Origin: Denitratisoma sp. DHT3
GTDB taxonomy: Bacteria; Pseudomonadota; Gammaproteobacteria; Burkholderiales; Rhodocyclaceae
DNA length: 64,000 bases
Reading direction: 5' to 3'
NCBI RefSeq assembly: GCF_007833355.1
Contig: NZ_CP020914.1
Coordinates: 108,046 to 172,045 of the forward strand
The position numbers and the translations under genes are program-made. Of the stretch, positions 9,289 through 20,971 are shown one piece after another (position 1 is the first letter of the stretch; every line of letters begins with the position of its first letter). The notes below the pieces were generated by a model, which was not told where the DNA came from, made no database searches, and saw nothing but the letters and a program-made list of their open reading frames with translations.

Positions 9289-10647
9289 ATGGTTCGTCCT
9301 CTCGCTTTCCTGTTCAGTACCTGTACCCTCCTGCTTCTCCTGTCAGCCTGTCAACGCCTGCCCGCTCCGGAGCAGTCGGGAGAGCTCGTGGTGGCGATCC
9401 GCAAGGAGCTGTCGGGCGAGTGGGGCGGGCAGGCGCAGGAGTCGAGTTTCGAGCGCGATATGGTGCGGGCCTTCGCCGAGCGCCTGGGCGTTTCGGCTCG
9501 TTTCGTGGAGGCCGTCGACGAGGGGGAACTGAACCGGCTGGTGATGGAAGGACGGGTGCATTTTGGCGCGCCGACCTGGATCAGCGACGGAAACGGACTC
9601 CACTACACGTCGCCGCTGCTGGAGACCAGCCAGGTGGTGGTCGGTCATACCGATGACATGGGACTGGAGTCATTCCCGGCGGAGTTGGACGGCCGTACCG
9701 TGGAAGCGATGCAGGCCTCCCCGCAACTGGAAGCGCTGCACCGCCTGGCCGGGGATCCGGCTCGCTTCACGGTCCAGGCCCGGACCGCGATCAGCGATTT
9801 CGATCTGCTGCGCGACGTGGTGGAGCATCGGGTCGATTTTGCGGCCACCAATCTATTGACCTACCGGATGGCTCTGCAATTCATGCCGGAGCTGGATCTG
9901 GCAATGACGCTGCCTGGCAAGCTGTACTACGGCTGGGCCTTCGCGCCGCAATGGAAGTCGCTGTGGCGGCGGGCGGAGGACTTCATCGTCGAGTCCAAGC
10001 AGAACAAGACCATCGCCCGGCTGAAGGACCGCTATTTCGGTCATATCGAACGGATCAAGGCGGAAGACATCGCTCAACTGATTCAGGATGCCCAGACGCT
10101 GCTGCCGCATTATCGGCGCTATTTCCAGGACGCCCAGGAAATCACCGGTCTGGATTGGCGCCTGCTGGCGGCACTCGCTTATCAGGAGTCGAAATGGGAT
10201 CCGCTGGCCACTTCGCCGACCGGGGTGCGCGGGATGATGATGCTGACCGAGGATACGGCCGACCTGCTGGGCGTTTCCAACCGCCTGGACGCACGGCAGA
10301 GCATCCGCGCCGGAGCCAAGTATCTGGCCAACCTGATCGGCGATCTGCCATCCCATATCGTCAACCCGGACCGGACCTGGCTGGCCCTGGCGGCCTACAA
10401 TCTGGGCATGGGACACTTGCGCGGAGGGCGCAGTCTGGCGTCGGGCATGAAGCGCGACCCGGATTCCTGGTTCGACATGAAGAAGGTGCTGCCCCTGATG
10501 TCGCGCCCCGAGTACTACGCCCGGCTCAAGGCCGGCCGGGCGCGGGGCGGCGAGGCGGTGATCATGGTGGAAAACATCCGTACCTTCTACAGCATCCTCA
10601 GCCGCTTCGAGGCGCCCTGGCAGCCGGGCCTGAAGTTCGGCCACTGA
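9289..10647 (+). CDS. mltF: Membrane-bound lytic murein transglycosylase F
   Basis: Outer-membrane lipoprotein that cleaves peptidoglycan glycan strands to 1,6-anhydromuropeptides; 452 residues. A signal peptide ends in lipobox LSAC, with Cys21 lipidated. An amino-acid-binding-protein-like module (about residues 30-260; GELVVAIRKEL, FGAPTW) precedes the lysozyme-like transglycosylase domain (about 285-440). Glu300 in AYQESKW is the expected catalytic acid, followed by SPTGVRGMMML and YLANLI. This two-domain order is specific to MltF. The start at 9289 is chosen for GGAGGAG six bases upstream; the open frame extends further left but would run across the tRNA-Ser region. It converges with serS. 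Confidence 0.93.
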   Translation: MVRPLAFLFSTCTLLLLLSACQRLPAPEQSGELVVAIRKELSGEWGGQAQESSFERDMVRAFAERLGVSARFVEAVDEGELNRLVMEGRVHFGAPTWISDGNGLHYTSPLLETSQVVVGHTDDMGLESFPAELDGRTVEAMQASPQLEALHRLAGDPARFTVQARTAISDFDLLRDVVEHRVDFAATNLLTYRMALQFMPELDLAMTLPGKLYYGWAFAPQWKSLWRRAEDFIVESKQNKTIARLKDRYFGHIERIKAEDIAQLIQDAQTLLPHYRRYFQDAQEITGLDWRLLAALAYQESKWDPLATSPTGVRGMMMLTEDTADLLGVSNRLDARQSIRAGAKYLANLIGDLPSHIVNPDRTWLALAAYNLGMGHLRGGRSLASGMKRDPDSWFDMKKVLPLMSRPEYYARLKAGRARGGEAVIMVENIRTFYSILSRFEAPWQPGLKFGH

Positions 10648-10659
10648 AGTTCGGCCGGT

Positions 10660-11949
<1,290 letters not shown>

Positions 11950-11961
11950 CTAGGATTTTTG

Positions 11962-13278
11962 CTATTTCGTTTTTCTTGCCGCCCGGTCCAAGTCCCGCAG
12001 ATGGGCCAGCTTGTCGGCGATCTTCTGTTCCAGGCCGCGCGGCGTGGGCCGGTACCAGCCCGGCGCGGCGATGCCTTCGGGGAAGTAGTGCTCGCCCGCG
12101 GCGTAGGCCTCCGGCTCGTCGTGGGCGTAGCGGTATTCGCGGCCGAAGCCCAGGTCCTTCATCAGGCGGGTCGGGGCGTTGCGCAGATGCTCGGGAACCG
12201 GTCGCGACTGATCCTTGGCGACGAAGGCGCGGGCGGCATTATAGGCGACGTAGGCGGCGTTCGATTTGGGCGCCACGGCCAGGTAGAGGATGGCCTCGGC
12301 CAGGGCCAGTTCGCCTTCCGGGCTGCCCAGGCGCTCGTAGGTCTCCACCGCGTCCAGCGCCAGGCGCAGGGCGCGCGGGTCGGCCAGGCCGATGTCCTCG
12401 GTGGCCATGCGGATCATGCGCCGGCCCAGGTAGAGCGGATCGGCGCCGCCGTCCAGCATGCGCAGCAGCCAGTAGAGGGCGGCGTCCGGGTCGGAGCCGC
12501 GCACCGATTTGTGCAGCGCCGATATCTGATCGTAGAAGGCGTCGCCGCCCTTGTCGAAGCGGCGCAGGTCGCGTGCCAGGGTGGCTTCCAGGAAGGCGGC
12601 GTCGACTGTCGTCACGCCGGCCGCATGGGCTGCGGTGCGCAGGGTTTCCAGCACGTTGAGCAGGCGCCGGGCGTCGCCGTCGGCGTGGCCGATCAGGCGG
12701 GTGCGCGCCTCCTCGTCGAAACTCAGGTCGGCAAAGGCCTGCTGCCGCGCCCGCTCGAACAGTTCCGCCAGTTCCTCCGCCGACAGGCTTTTCAGCACAT
12801 ACACCGCCGCCCGCGAGAGCAGGGCCGAGTTCACTTCGAACGAGGGGTTCTCGGTGGTGGCGCCGATGAAGGTGACGGTGCCCGATTCCACATAGGGCAG
12901 GAAGGCATCCTGTTGGGCCTTGTTGAAGCGATGCACTTCATCGACGAACAGGATGGTGCGCCGCCCGCTCTGCGCCTGCACCAGTTCGGCGCGCTGCATC
13001 GCTTCGCGGATGTCCTTGACGCCGGAGAACACGGCGGAGAGCGCGATGAACTCGGCGTCGAAGGCATCGGCCATCAGCCGCGCCAGGGTGGTCTTGCCCA
13101 CCCCCGGCGGCCCCCAGAGGATCATCGAGTGCGGCGTGCCCGAATCGAAGGCCAGGCGCAGCGGTTTGCCCGGCCCCAGCAGATGCTGCTGGCCGATCAC
13201 CTGTTCCAGCGTCCGCGGCCGCAGCAGTTCGGCCAGCGGCGCGTGGGGCGGTACAGCGGAGGAGAACAGGTCGCTCAT
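11962..13278 (-). CDS. rarA: Replication-associated recombination protein RarA (MgsA), AAA+ ATPase
   Basis: Clamp-loader-like AAA+ ATPase acting at stalled replication forks; 438 residues. Walker [10 protein letters not shown] is at residues 56-64 and Walker B is [10 protein letters not shown]. The sensor-1 stretch [12 protein letters not shown] and the C-terminal tetramerisation domain ([15 protein letters not shown]) are typical of RarA/WRNIP1. It precedes serS. The lolA-rarA-serS order of enterobacteria is broken here: lolA lies 12.5 kb away on the other strand. Confidence 0.95.
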   Translation of the reverse strand: MSDLFSSAVPPHAPLAELLRPRTLEQVIGQQHLLGPGKPLRLAFDSGTPHSMILWGPPGVGKTTLARLMADAFDAEFIALSAVFSGVKDIREAMQRAELVQAQSGRRTILFVDEVHRFNKAQQDAFLPYVESGTVTFIGATTENPSFEVNSALLSRAAVYVLKSLSAEELAELFERARQQAFADLSFDEEARTRLIGHADGDARRLLNVLETLRTAAHAAGVTTVDAAFLEATLARDLRRFDKGGDAFYDQISALHKSVRGSDPDAALYWLLRMLDGGADPLYLGRRMIRMATEDIGLADPRALRLALDAVETYERLGSPEGELALAEAILYLAVAPKSNAAYVAYNAARAFVAKDQSRPVPEHLRNAPTRLMKDLGFGREYRYAHDEPEAYAAGEHYFPEGIAAPGWYRPTPRGLEQKIADKLAHLRDLDRAARKTK

Positions 13279-13377
13279 GGACAGGAAACAAGCGAGTCCG
13301 GCGGCGCCGGGTTGCGCGTGAATTCGTGAGTTCGGAATCGCCCAGTTTACCCGGCCGGCGGCATGCGCCGCCCCGGT

Positions 13378-13716
13378 TCAGCGGAGGATTTTCGACTCCC
13401 GCTCGTCCACCAGGTAACCCACGGTCTTGCTGGAATCCATGAAACGATCCTCGTCCTCGCGGAAAATTTTCGCTGCGGGAGTGGCGTTGAATTCCAGCGC
13501 CTTCCGATGATCGTCCTCGTTGGCGAACCAGAATTCCGTGATCACGTCGAAGGGCGGTTCTTCCTGGCCGGGGATCGGTTTGACGAAGTTGCGCACGTAG
13601 CGGGCGAAGGGAAAATGCTTGAGACCGAGGGGAGCGTGCACTTCCTCGTAATAGCGGACGAACTCCTCATGGCTGATGCCGGGCTTGCGCTTCATCATGG
13701 CGATGCTTTTGATCAT
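13378..13716 (-). CDS. EthD-domain protein (dimeric alpha-beta barrel)
   Basis: Small cytoplasmic protein of 112 residues. It has the EthD signature of a ferredoxin-like dimeric alpha-beta barrel: an N-terminal strand, GISHEEFVRYYEEVHAPL, and a C-terminal FREDEDRFMDSSK segment. EthD proteins occur with ring-oxidation and steroid/terpenoid degradation genes, but many members have no known reaction. The start at 13716 is supported by AGGAGG nine bases upstream; longer forms of the frame run into gdhA. It stands downstream of gdhA on the same strand (128-base gap), so co-transcription is possible. Confidence 0.8.
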   Translation of the reverse strand: MIKSIAMMKRKPGISHEEFVRYYEEVHAPLGLKHFPFARYVRNFVKPIPGQEEPPFDVITEFWFANEDDHRKALEFNATPAAKIFREDEDRFMDSSKTVGYLVDERESKILR

Positions 13717-13844
13717 GCCGCTTCCTCCTCGGGGTGATGGGTGCCGCTGCCGGTGCGCACCTTCTGGCGGATTGTAAAGCAACGCAATGCCCTGGCGCCG
13801 GCGCGGACTGGCGCTTGCCGCGCCGCGCCGGAGGAGGCACCCGC

Positions 13845-15188
13845 TCAGATCACGCCCTGGGCCAGCATCGCATCGGCAACCTTGACGAAGCCGGCGATGT
13901 TGGCGCCGTCGATGTAGCTGATACTGCCGTCGGCGCGGCGGCCATGTTCCAGACAGGCGCTGTGGATGTTGCTCATGATGCCGTGCAGGCGGCGGTCGAC
14001 TTCTTCCGTCGTCCAGGTCATTCGCATCGCGTTCTGGGTCATTTCCAGTCCCGACGTGGCGACTCCGCCGGCATTGCTGGCCTTGCCCGGCGCATAGAGC
14101 ACGCCCCGGTTCTCGAACAGCTTGGCCGCCTCGTTGGTGCTGGGCATGTTGGCGCCCTCGGCGACGCAGATCACGCCGTTCTTCACCAGCGTAGCGGCGT
14201 CGTTTTCGTTCAGTTCGTTCTGCGTGGCGCAGGGCAGGGCGACATCCACCGGCACGTGCCATGGGGTTGCGCCCGCTTCGAAATGCACGCCGACCTTTTC
14301 CGCGTATTCGTTGACGCGGCCGTAATAGTGGTTCTTGATCTCCATCAGGATGGCCAGTTTCTCCGGCGTGAATCCCTCGTTGTCGATCACGGTGCCGCTC
14401 GAATCGGAGACCGTCACCACTTTCGCTCCCAGTGCCATGGCCTTTTCCACCGCATACTGGGCCACATTGCCCGAGCCGGAGACGGAGACCCGCAGCCCGT
14501 CCAGGCTCCGGCCTTTCTGCTTGAGCATTTCCTCGACGAAGTAGACCGTGCCGTAGCCGGTGGCCTCCGGACGAATCAGCGATCCGCCGAAGCTCAGCCC
14601 CTTGCCGGTGAATACGCAGTCCGAGCGGTTCGACAGCTTTTTCATCATACCGGCCATGAAGCCCACCTCGCGTCCGCCGACGCCGATGTCGCCGGCCGGG
14701 ACATCCGTGTCCGCGCCCACATGGCGGAACAGTTCGCTGACGAAGGCCTGGCAGAAACGCATGACTTCGCCGGGGCTCTTGCCCTTGGGGTCGAAATCGG
14801 ACCCACCCTTGCCGCCCCCCATGGGCAGCGTGGTCAGGGCGTTCTTGAAGGTCTGTTCGAAGGCCAGGAACTTGAGGATGGAAAGATTGACCGAGGGATG
14901 GAAGCGCAGGCCGCCCTTGTAGGGGCCGATGGCCGAGCTGTGCTGGATGCGGTAACCCCGGTTGACCTTGACTTCGCCGTGATCGTCCACCCAGGACACC
15001 CGGAACTGGATGACCCGTTCGGGCTCCATCAGGCGATCGAGCAGGCTATGCTCGGCATAGCGTTTGTGCTCGATGACGTAGGGCCAGATGCTTTCCATCA
15101 CTTCGGCGACGGCCTGGTGAAATTCAGGCTGGCCAGGGTTGCGGTCTTTCACGTACTCGAGGTATTCCTCTAAGTTGTTGTATTTCAT
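13845..15188 (-). CDS. gdhA: NADP-specific glutamate dehydrogenase
   Basis: Reductive amination of 2-oxoglutarate with ammonium, giving glutamate; cytoplasmic, hexameric. The 447 residues match the short NADP-type bacterial enzyme. Seen are the substrate/catalytic segment PMGGGKGGSDFDPKGKS, the DVPAGDIGVGGREVG loop, and the nucleotide-binding glycine motif SGSGNVAQYA. Together with glnB and gltBD in this window it shows both low- and high-affinity ammonium assimilation routes. Confidence 0.97.
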   Translation of the reverse strand: MKYNNLEEYLEYVKDRNPGQPEFHQAVAEVMESIWPYVIEHKRYAEHSLLDRLMEPERVIQFRVSWVDDHGEVKVNRGYRIQHSSAIGPYKGGLRFHPSVNLSILKFLAFEQTFKNALTTLPMGGGKGGSDFDPKGKSPGEVMRFCQAFVSELFRHVGADTDVPAGDIGVGGREVGFMAGMMKKLSNRSDCVFTGKGLSFGGSLIRPEATGYGTVYFVEEMLKQKGRSLDGLRVSVSGSGNVAQYAVEKAMALGAKVVTVSDSSGTVIDNEGFTPEKLAILMEIKNHYYGRVNEYAEKVGVHFEAGATPWHVPVDVALPCATQNELNENDAATLVKNGVICVAEGANMPSTNEAAKLFENRGVLYAPGKASNAGGVATSGLEMTQNAMRMTWTTEEVDRRLHGIMSNIHSACLEHGRRADGSISYIDGANIAGFVKVADAMLAQGVI

Positions 15189-15310
15189 TATTTATTCATC
15201 CCTTGGTTCAAGAAAAGCAGATGTGGGGACGGGAAGCATCCGTGTGCGCCCAAAAAAGCTTCGGGATAATAGGAAAAATCAAGGCGGACTTGGTGGTTTC
15301 TGATTGAAAT

Positions 15311-15324
15311 TTGATCTGCCTCAA
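15311..15324. promoter_or_regulatory. FNR/ANR-like box
   Basis: TTGATCTGCCTCAA matches the FNR consensus TTGAT-N4-ATCAA at nine of ten defined positions. A TATGAT hexamer (15328-15333) follows four bases later. The spacing would place the box over the -35/spacer region of a rightward promoter, which suggests repression rather than class II activation. It lies between gdhA and the small gene at 15367. Confidence 0.35.
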
Positions 15325-15366
15325 GCGTATGATCCGAGAGACAATGTGTTTTTTGGGGAGCCCGTC

Positions 15367-15609
15367 ATGCCCATCGATGCCGTCGGCGCAGCCAGCAGTG
15401 CCAATATCCAGAACACGCAGCCATCGCGTCCGCAGCCGCGCCAGCAGGATGCCATGCAGAACGCGGACGAGTCCGCAAAAACCCAGCGCGCCAAGGCGCA
15501 GGAGGCCAAGGACGCGCAGCAGGCGCGGCAGGCGCAGCGCGAGCAGGCCCAGGCGGTGACGAATACCCAGGGCCAGGTCACGGGGCGAATCGTCAATACC
15601 TTCGCCTGA
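15367..15609 (+). CDS. Small hypothetical Gln/Ala-rich protein
   Basis: Not recognised. The start at 15367 (MPIDAVGAASS) is chosen because GGGGAG lies six bases upstream; an in-frame TTG at 15304 would add 21 residues. The 80-residue product has a polar, low-complexity, probably helical centre (KTQRAKAQEAKDAQQARQ) and a short ordered-looking tail GRIVNTFA. There is no signal peptide, membrane helix or cysteine. It sits alone between divergent gdhA and ppa, behind a possible FNR box. The codon pattern is typical of the core genes, which favours a real gene. Confidence 0.5.
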   Translation: MPIDAVGAASSANIQNTQPSRPQPRQQDAMQNADESAKTQRAKAQEAKDAQQARQAQREQAQAVTNTQGQVTGRIVNTFA

Positions 15610-15663
15610 TCCGCGGCGGGGCCTGATTTATAATCGCCGCCTTTTCCCCCAGGAGAAGGCCAA

Positions 15664-16212
15664 GTGGGTCTCGACCGCGTTCCCTCCGGCAAGGATTTGC
15701 CGAACGATTTCAATGTGATCATCGAAATTTCGATGCACTCCGACCCCATCAAGTACGAAGTGGACAAAGAGTCCGGCGCGATTTTCGTCGATCGCTTCAT
15801 GTCCACGGCCATGCACTATCCCTGCAACTACGGCTACATCCCCCATACCATCGCCGGCGACGGCGATCCCGTGGATGTGCTGGTGCTGTCGCAGTTCGCG
15901 CTGCCGCCCGGGGTGGTCGTGCGCTGCCGCCCGGTCGGGCTGCTGAAAATGATCGACGAGGCGGGAGACGACGCCAAGCTGCTGGCGGTACCGGTGGACA
16001 AGCTGACCACCATGTATCGGGATATCACCGACCCGCGCGACCTGCCCCAGATGGTGCTGGACCAGATTTCCCATTTCTTCGCCCACTACAAGGATCTGGA
16101 GCCGGGCAAGTTCGTCAAGGTGAGCGGCTGGGCCGGCGCCGAGGAAGCGAAGCGGGAAATCCTGGCCGGCGTGGCCTGCTACAACGATGCCGGAGACAAG
16201 CCGGCGTTCTGA
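15664..16212 (+). CDS. ppa: Inorganic pyrophosphatase (family I)
   Basis: Hydrolyses pyrophosphate to phosphate, pulling biosynthetic reactions forward; cytoplasmic, Mg2+-dependent. 182 residues, as in other bacterial family I enzymes. The active-site set is visible: [10 protein letters not shown], the [11 protein letters not shown] segment, and the family signature [10 protein letters not shown] with its metal-binding aspartates. GTG start at 15664, with AGGAGA about nine bases upstream; no ATG nearby would keep the conserved N terminus. Confidence 0.96.
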   Translation: MGLDRVPSGKDLPNDFNVIIEISMHSDPIKYEVDKESGAIFVDRFMSTAMHYPCNYGYIPHTIAGDGDPVDVLVLSQFALPPGVVVRCRPVGLLKMIDEAGDDAKLLAVPVDKLTTMYRDITDPRDLPQMVLDQISHFFAHYKDLEPGKFVKVSGWAGAEEAKREILAGVACYNDAGDKPAF

Positions 16213-16329
16213 CGCCGGCCCGGCTGCGCGCGGCTTCCCGCGCCGGCTGCCGGAAACGAGGGAGCCGCCGCGGCTCCGGCGAATCGCCGCCGTAGCGCGT
16301 TTCCCGTCGACCGTTGTGTTCGAGTTGTG

Positions 16330-17958
16330 ATGATCATGCCCAAGCTGAAAGTCGCCATTGCCCAGATCAACTGCGTCGTCGGCGATCTCGCCGGGAACGC
16401 GCGCCGCATCGGCGAGGCCGCGCAGCGCGCCAAGGCACGGGGCGCCGATCTGCTGCTGACGCCGGAACTGGCCCTGTGCGGCTATCCGCCGGAGGACCTG
16501 CTGCTGCGGCCGGACTTCTACCGGGCGTGCGAGCGGCAACTGGCCGATCTGGCGGCCGCCGCGCCGCTGCCGCTGCTGGTGGGGCATCCCGCCGCCGCCG
16601 GGGGGCGGCGCTACAACTGCGCCTCCCTGCTGCGCGATGGACGCGTGGAGGTGACCTACCGCAAAGGGCGCCTGCCCAATTACGAGGTCTTCGACGAGGA
16701 GCGCTACTTCGACGAGGGCGACACCCCCTGCGTGGTGGAGATCGGCGGCGTGCGCTGCGGCATCAACATCTGCGCCGACATCTGGGAGCCCGGCGCCGTC
16801 GAGCATGCCAAGGCAGCGGGGGCGGAACTGCTGCTGGTCCTGAATGCCTCGCCTTTCCACATGGGCAAGCAGGCCGAACGCTATCAGGTGCTGCGCAGCC
16901 GCATCGCCGCCACCGGCATGCCCGCCGTGTATGCCAATCTGGTCGGCGGGCAGGACGAGCTGGTGTTCGATGGCGCGTCTTTCGCGCTCGATGCCGAGGG
17001 ACGGCTGACCCACCAGCTGCCATCCTTCGTCGAGGCGCTGGAGGTCGTCGAATACCGGGACGGCCATATTCTGGCCGGCGAGGTGGCGGCCGCCCTGTCG
17101 CCCGAGGCCGAGGTCTATCAGGCACTGGTGCTGGGGGTGCGCGACTACCTGGGCAAGAACGGCTTTCCGGGCGCCATTCTGGGGCTCTCCGGCGGCGTCG
17201 ATTCGGCCCTGACCCTGTGCATCGCGGTCGATGCCCTGGGCGCCGACAAGGTGCGGACGGTGATGATGCCCTCCCCCTACACCGCGCAGATGAGCCTGGA
17301 CGACTCGCGGGCGCTGGTGCGCGCGCTCGGCGTGCGCTACGACGAATTGCCGATCCAGCCGGCGATGGACACCTACGGCGAGATGCTGGCGCCGCTGTTC
17401 GCCGGCTTGCCGCCGACGGCCTGGGCCGACACCACGCCGGAAAACATCCAGGCCCGCGTGCGCGGCATGGTGCTGATGGCGCTGTCCAACCGGACCGGCT
17501 CCATCGTGCTCACCACCGGCAACAAGAGCGAGATGGCGGTGGGCTATGCCACCCTCTATGGCGACATGGCCGGCGGCTTCGCGGTGATCAAGGACGTGTT
17601 CAAGACCTTCGTCTATCGCCTGTGCCACTACCGCAACAGCCTCGCCCCGGTGATCCCGGAAAACATCCTCACCCGGCCGCCCTCGGCGGAGCTGCGGCCC
17701 GACCAGACCGACCAGGACACGCTGCCGGCCTACGAAGTGCTCGATGCGATCATCCAGGCTTACATGGAGCAGGACCTGTCGCCGCGCGAGATCGTCGCCG
17801 GGGGGCAGGACGAGGCCGACGTGCGGCGGGTGGTGACCATGCTCAAGCGCAACGAGTACAAGCGCCGCCAGTCCCCGGTGGGGATCCGCATCACCCGGCG
17901 CGGCTTCGGCAAGGACTGGCGTTATCCGATAACATCCCGCTACCAGGACGAGTACTAA
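16330..17958 (+). CDS. nadE: Glutamine-dependent NAD+ synthetase
   Basis: Converts nicotinate adenine dinucleotide to NAD+, using ammonia released from glutamine. About 540 residues with two domains. The N-terminal nitrilase-type glutaminase has its Glu in LTPELALCGYPPEDLL, Lys in YRKGRLPNY and Cys in GINICADIW. The C-terminal synthetase carries the P-loop LSGGVDSAL. ATG codons at 16330 and 16336 are both possible; MPKLKVAIAQ (16336) is the conserved beginning, and neither has a strong ribosome binding site. The IS element and a short repeat separate it from glnB. Confidence 0.95.
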   Translation: MIMPKLKVAIAQINCVVGDLAGNARRIGEAAQRAKARGADLLLTPELALCGYPPEDLLLRPDFYRACERQLADLAAAAPLPLLVGHPAAAGGRRYNCASLLRDGRVEVTYRKGRLPNYEVFDEERYFDEGDTPCVVEIGGVRCGINICADIWEPGAVEHAKAAGAELLLVLNASPFHMGKQAERYQVLRSRIAATGMPAVYANLVGGQDELVFDGASFALDAEGRLTHQLPSFVEALEVVEYRDGHILAGEVAAALSPEAEVYQALVLGVRDYLGKNGFPGAILGLSGGVDSALTLCIAVDALGADKVRTVMMPSPYTAQMSLDDSRALVRALGVRYDELPIQPAMDTYGEMLAPLFAGLPPTAWADTTPENIQARVRGMVLMALSNRTGSIVLTTGNKSEMAVGYATLYGDMAGGFAVIKDVFKTFVYRLCHYRNSLAPVIPENILTRPPSAELRPDQTDQDTLPAYEVLDAIIQAYMEQDLSPREIVAGGQDEADVRRVVTMLKRNEYKRRQSPVGIRITRRGFGKDWRYPITSRYQDEY

Positions 17959-17989
17959 CGCTCATGGAAACCAATTTTTCGTCCCGGCG

Positions 17990-18112
17990 CATGAAATACG
18001 CGAAGAGCAAGAAGGCCCTCCCCCTCCCGGCCTCCCCCTCTCCGGGGGAGGTGACGGCATTGGCTCGCTGCGCTCGAAGCCACCACACACTCCGTTTTTG
18101 CGTTCTTTCACG
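17990..18112. repeat. MITE-like repeat, family 1, copy 1
   Basis: About 123 bases with related inverted ends (left ATGAAATACGC, right complement GTGAAAGAACGC), a C-rich/G-rich internal hairpin (about 18020-18050) and the core GGCTCGCTGCGCTCGAAG. A second copy with the same ends and core lies at 57476-57595. It begins 31 bases after the nadE stop; the IS element is inserted 3 bases beyond its right end. Confidence 0.6.
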
Positions 18113-18115
18113 CTA

Positions 18116-19291
<1,176 letters not shown>

Positions 19292-19403
19292 ACGGATTCG
19301 CCGGGCCGCAACGGCCTGGCTTCGCGCCTCTTTCGCAAGGATAGGGGCGATGTGCGCCGCCGTTTCCACATCGCTGGCCTGCGCGCATGAACCTGAACCG
19401 CAC

Positions 19404-19553
19404 TTCAAGCCACGGAGATCACAGAGGACGCAGAGAGGGTGCGGATTTGCCGCAATTGACCGGATCACCTCGCAGGTGAGCGATCCAGCGTTGGCAACCC
19501 ATTGCCTTTCCTCTGTGATCTCTGTGCCCTCTGTGGCTGACTGAGGTTTCAAG
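19404..19553. repeat. Inverted intergenic repeat of the ACAGAG type
   Basis: The left arm (about 19408-19440) reads CCACGGAGATCACAGAGGA and continues with GCAGAGAGG; the right arm (about 19508-19538) is its near complement, CCTCTGTGATCTCTGTG then CCCTCTGTGGCT. The arms are about 70 bases apart and would form a long hairpin in RNA. Similar ACAGAG repeats are widespread in proteobacterial intergenic regions. Small open frames across it are repeat translations, not genes. Confidence 0.7.
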
Positions 19554-19554
19554 A

Positions 19555-20958
19555 ATGAATGCTCTGCCTGCCGCGGCCGAGGACCTTTTCCACGAAGGGG
19601 TCCGCCTGATGGCGGAAGGCGATGTGGCCGCGGCGACGGCCGCCTTCGAGCGTGCGCTGCTGCTTGCTCCCGATTTCGCCGAGGCTCACGCCAATCTCGC
19701 CCTGCTGCTGGATCGGGACGGATGCGGGACGGCGGCGGAAACCCATTATCGACAGGCCATCGAACTCGACCCGCGGCAGATGCAATCGCATCTGAACCTG
19801 GGCGCTCTGCTGATGGGGCAGAAACGCTTCGCCGAGGCGGAAGCGGCCCTCCGGCAGGCGCTGCTGCTCGATCCCGACTCGCCCGGCGCCTGGTCGAACC
19901 TGGGCGTGCTGCTCGCCTGCCAGAAGCGGGAAACCGAGGCCGAGCAATGCCATCGCTGCGCAATCGCGCTGGCGCCCGACTACCGCAAGGCCCGCTTCAA
20001 TCTTGCCTACCTGCTGCTGCGCCAGGGGCGCTACGAGGAGGGGTGGGCGTACCTCGAAGCGCGCGACTGGTATGCGCCGCTGGAAAAGCATTTGCATTTC
20101 CCTCGCTGGCAAGGCGAATCCCTGCGGGGGAAATCCCTGTTGATCGGCTTCGAGGCCGGGCACGGCGACATGATCCAGTTCTGCCGCTATGCCGCGCTGG
20201 CCAAGGCACGCGGCGCGGCGCGGGTCTCGGTCCTGTGCCATCCGGGCCTGAAGTCCCTTTTTGTCCGCCTGCGCGGCGTGGACGACGCCTTCGCCTTCGA
20301 CGCGCCATTCCCCGCCTCGGGCTGGGACTACTGGGCGCCGCCGCTGAGCCTGCCGTTCCTGTTCAGCACCCGGCTCGACACGATTCCCGCGGACCTGCCC
20401 TATCTCGACGTCGAACCCGAACGGATCGAACATTGGGCCGGCATCATCGGCGCTCCGGGCGGGAAGCTGCGGGGCGGCCTGCGGGTTGGTCTTGTTTGGC
20501 AGGGCAATCCCCGCTTTGAGAACGACGCCGACCGCTCGCTGCCTTCCCTTGACACCCTGGCGCCATTGGGCGACGTGGCGGGCGTCCGCTACTTCAGCCT
20601 GCAAAAAGGCGCCGCCGAGGCCGAGGCGGCGCAGCCATCCCCGGCGCTGCCGCTGACCGACCTGGGACCGTCCATTGGCGACTTCGCCGACACCGCGGCG
20701 ATCGTGATGAATCTCGACCTGGTCGTGGCGGTGGATACGGCCGTCGCGCACCTGGCGGGCGCCTTGGGCAGGCCCTGCTGGGTGCTGCTGCCCGACTACA
20801 AGACCGATTGGCGCTGGCTCGCCGCGCGCGACGACTCGCCCTGGTATCCGGAAGTGCTGCGCCTGTTCCGGCAAAGGGCGGCGGGCGACTGGACGGCCGT
20901 GGTCGAGGCGGTCAGGACGGAATTGCAGGGTTTGGTCGCGCGGCGCCGTGGGCCGTAG
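19555..20958 (+). CDS. TPR protein with glycosyltransferase-family-9-like domain
   Basis: 467 residues. Four to five tetratricopeptide repeats fill about residues 5-175 (AEAHANLALLLDRDG, SHLNLGALLMGQKRFAEAE, AWSNLGVLLACQKRETEAE, RFNLAYLLLRQGRYEEGW). The C-terminal part (about 195-460) has GEAGHGD-like FEAGHGDMIQFCRY, VGLVWQGNPRFENDADRS and the DLVVAVDTAVAHLAGALG motif of heptosyltransferase-like (GT9) folds. Such TPR-GT proteins often act in protein or flagellin glycosylation, but neither donor nor acceptor can be named here. It has no signal peptide and is likely cytoplasmic. It stands alone behind the ACAGAG repeat. Confidence 0.8.
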   Translation: MNALPAAAEDLFHEGVRLMAEGDVAAATAAFERALLLAPDFAEAHANLALLLDRDGCGTAAETHYRQAIELDPRQMQSHLNLGALLMGQKRFAEAEAALRQALLLDPDSPGAWSNLGVLLACQKRETEAEQCHRCAIALAPDYRKARFNLAYLLLRQGRYEEGWAYLEARDWYAPLEKHLHFPRWQGESLRGKSLLIGFEAGHGDMIQFCRYAALAKARGAARVSVLCHPGLKSLFVRLRGVDDAFAFDAPFPASGWDYWAPPLSLPFLFSTRLDTIPADLPYLDVEPERIEHWAGIIGAPGGKLRGGLRVGLVWQGNPRFENDADRSLPSLDTLAPLGDVAGVRYFSLQKGAAEAEAAQPSPALPLTDLGPSIGDFADTAAIVMNLDLVVAVDTAVAHLAGALGRPCWVLLPDYKTDWRWLAARDDSPWYPEVLRLFRQRAAGDWTAVVEAVRTELQGLVARRRGP

Positions 20959-20971
20959 CGCTGCGCCATGC

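Noticed and set aside
19301..19319. Possible glnB terminator hairpin
   Set aside because: Seven pairs with one wobble and no proper T-run; too weak to call.
19350..19544. Small open frame between glnB and the TPR gene
   Set aside because: Most of it is a translation of the ACAGAG inverted repeat; such frames are common artefacts.
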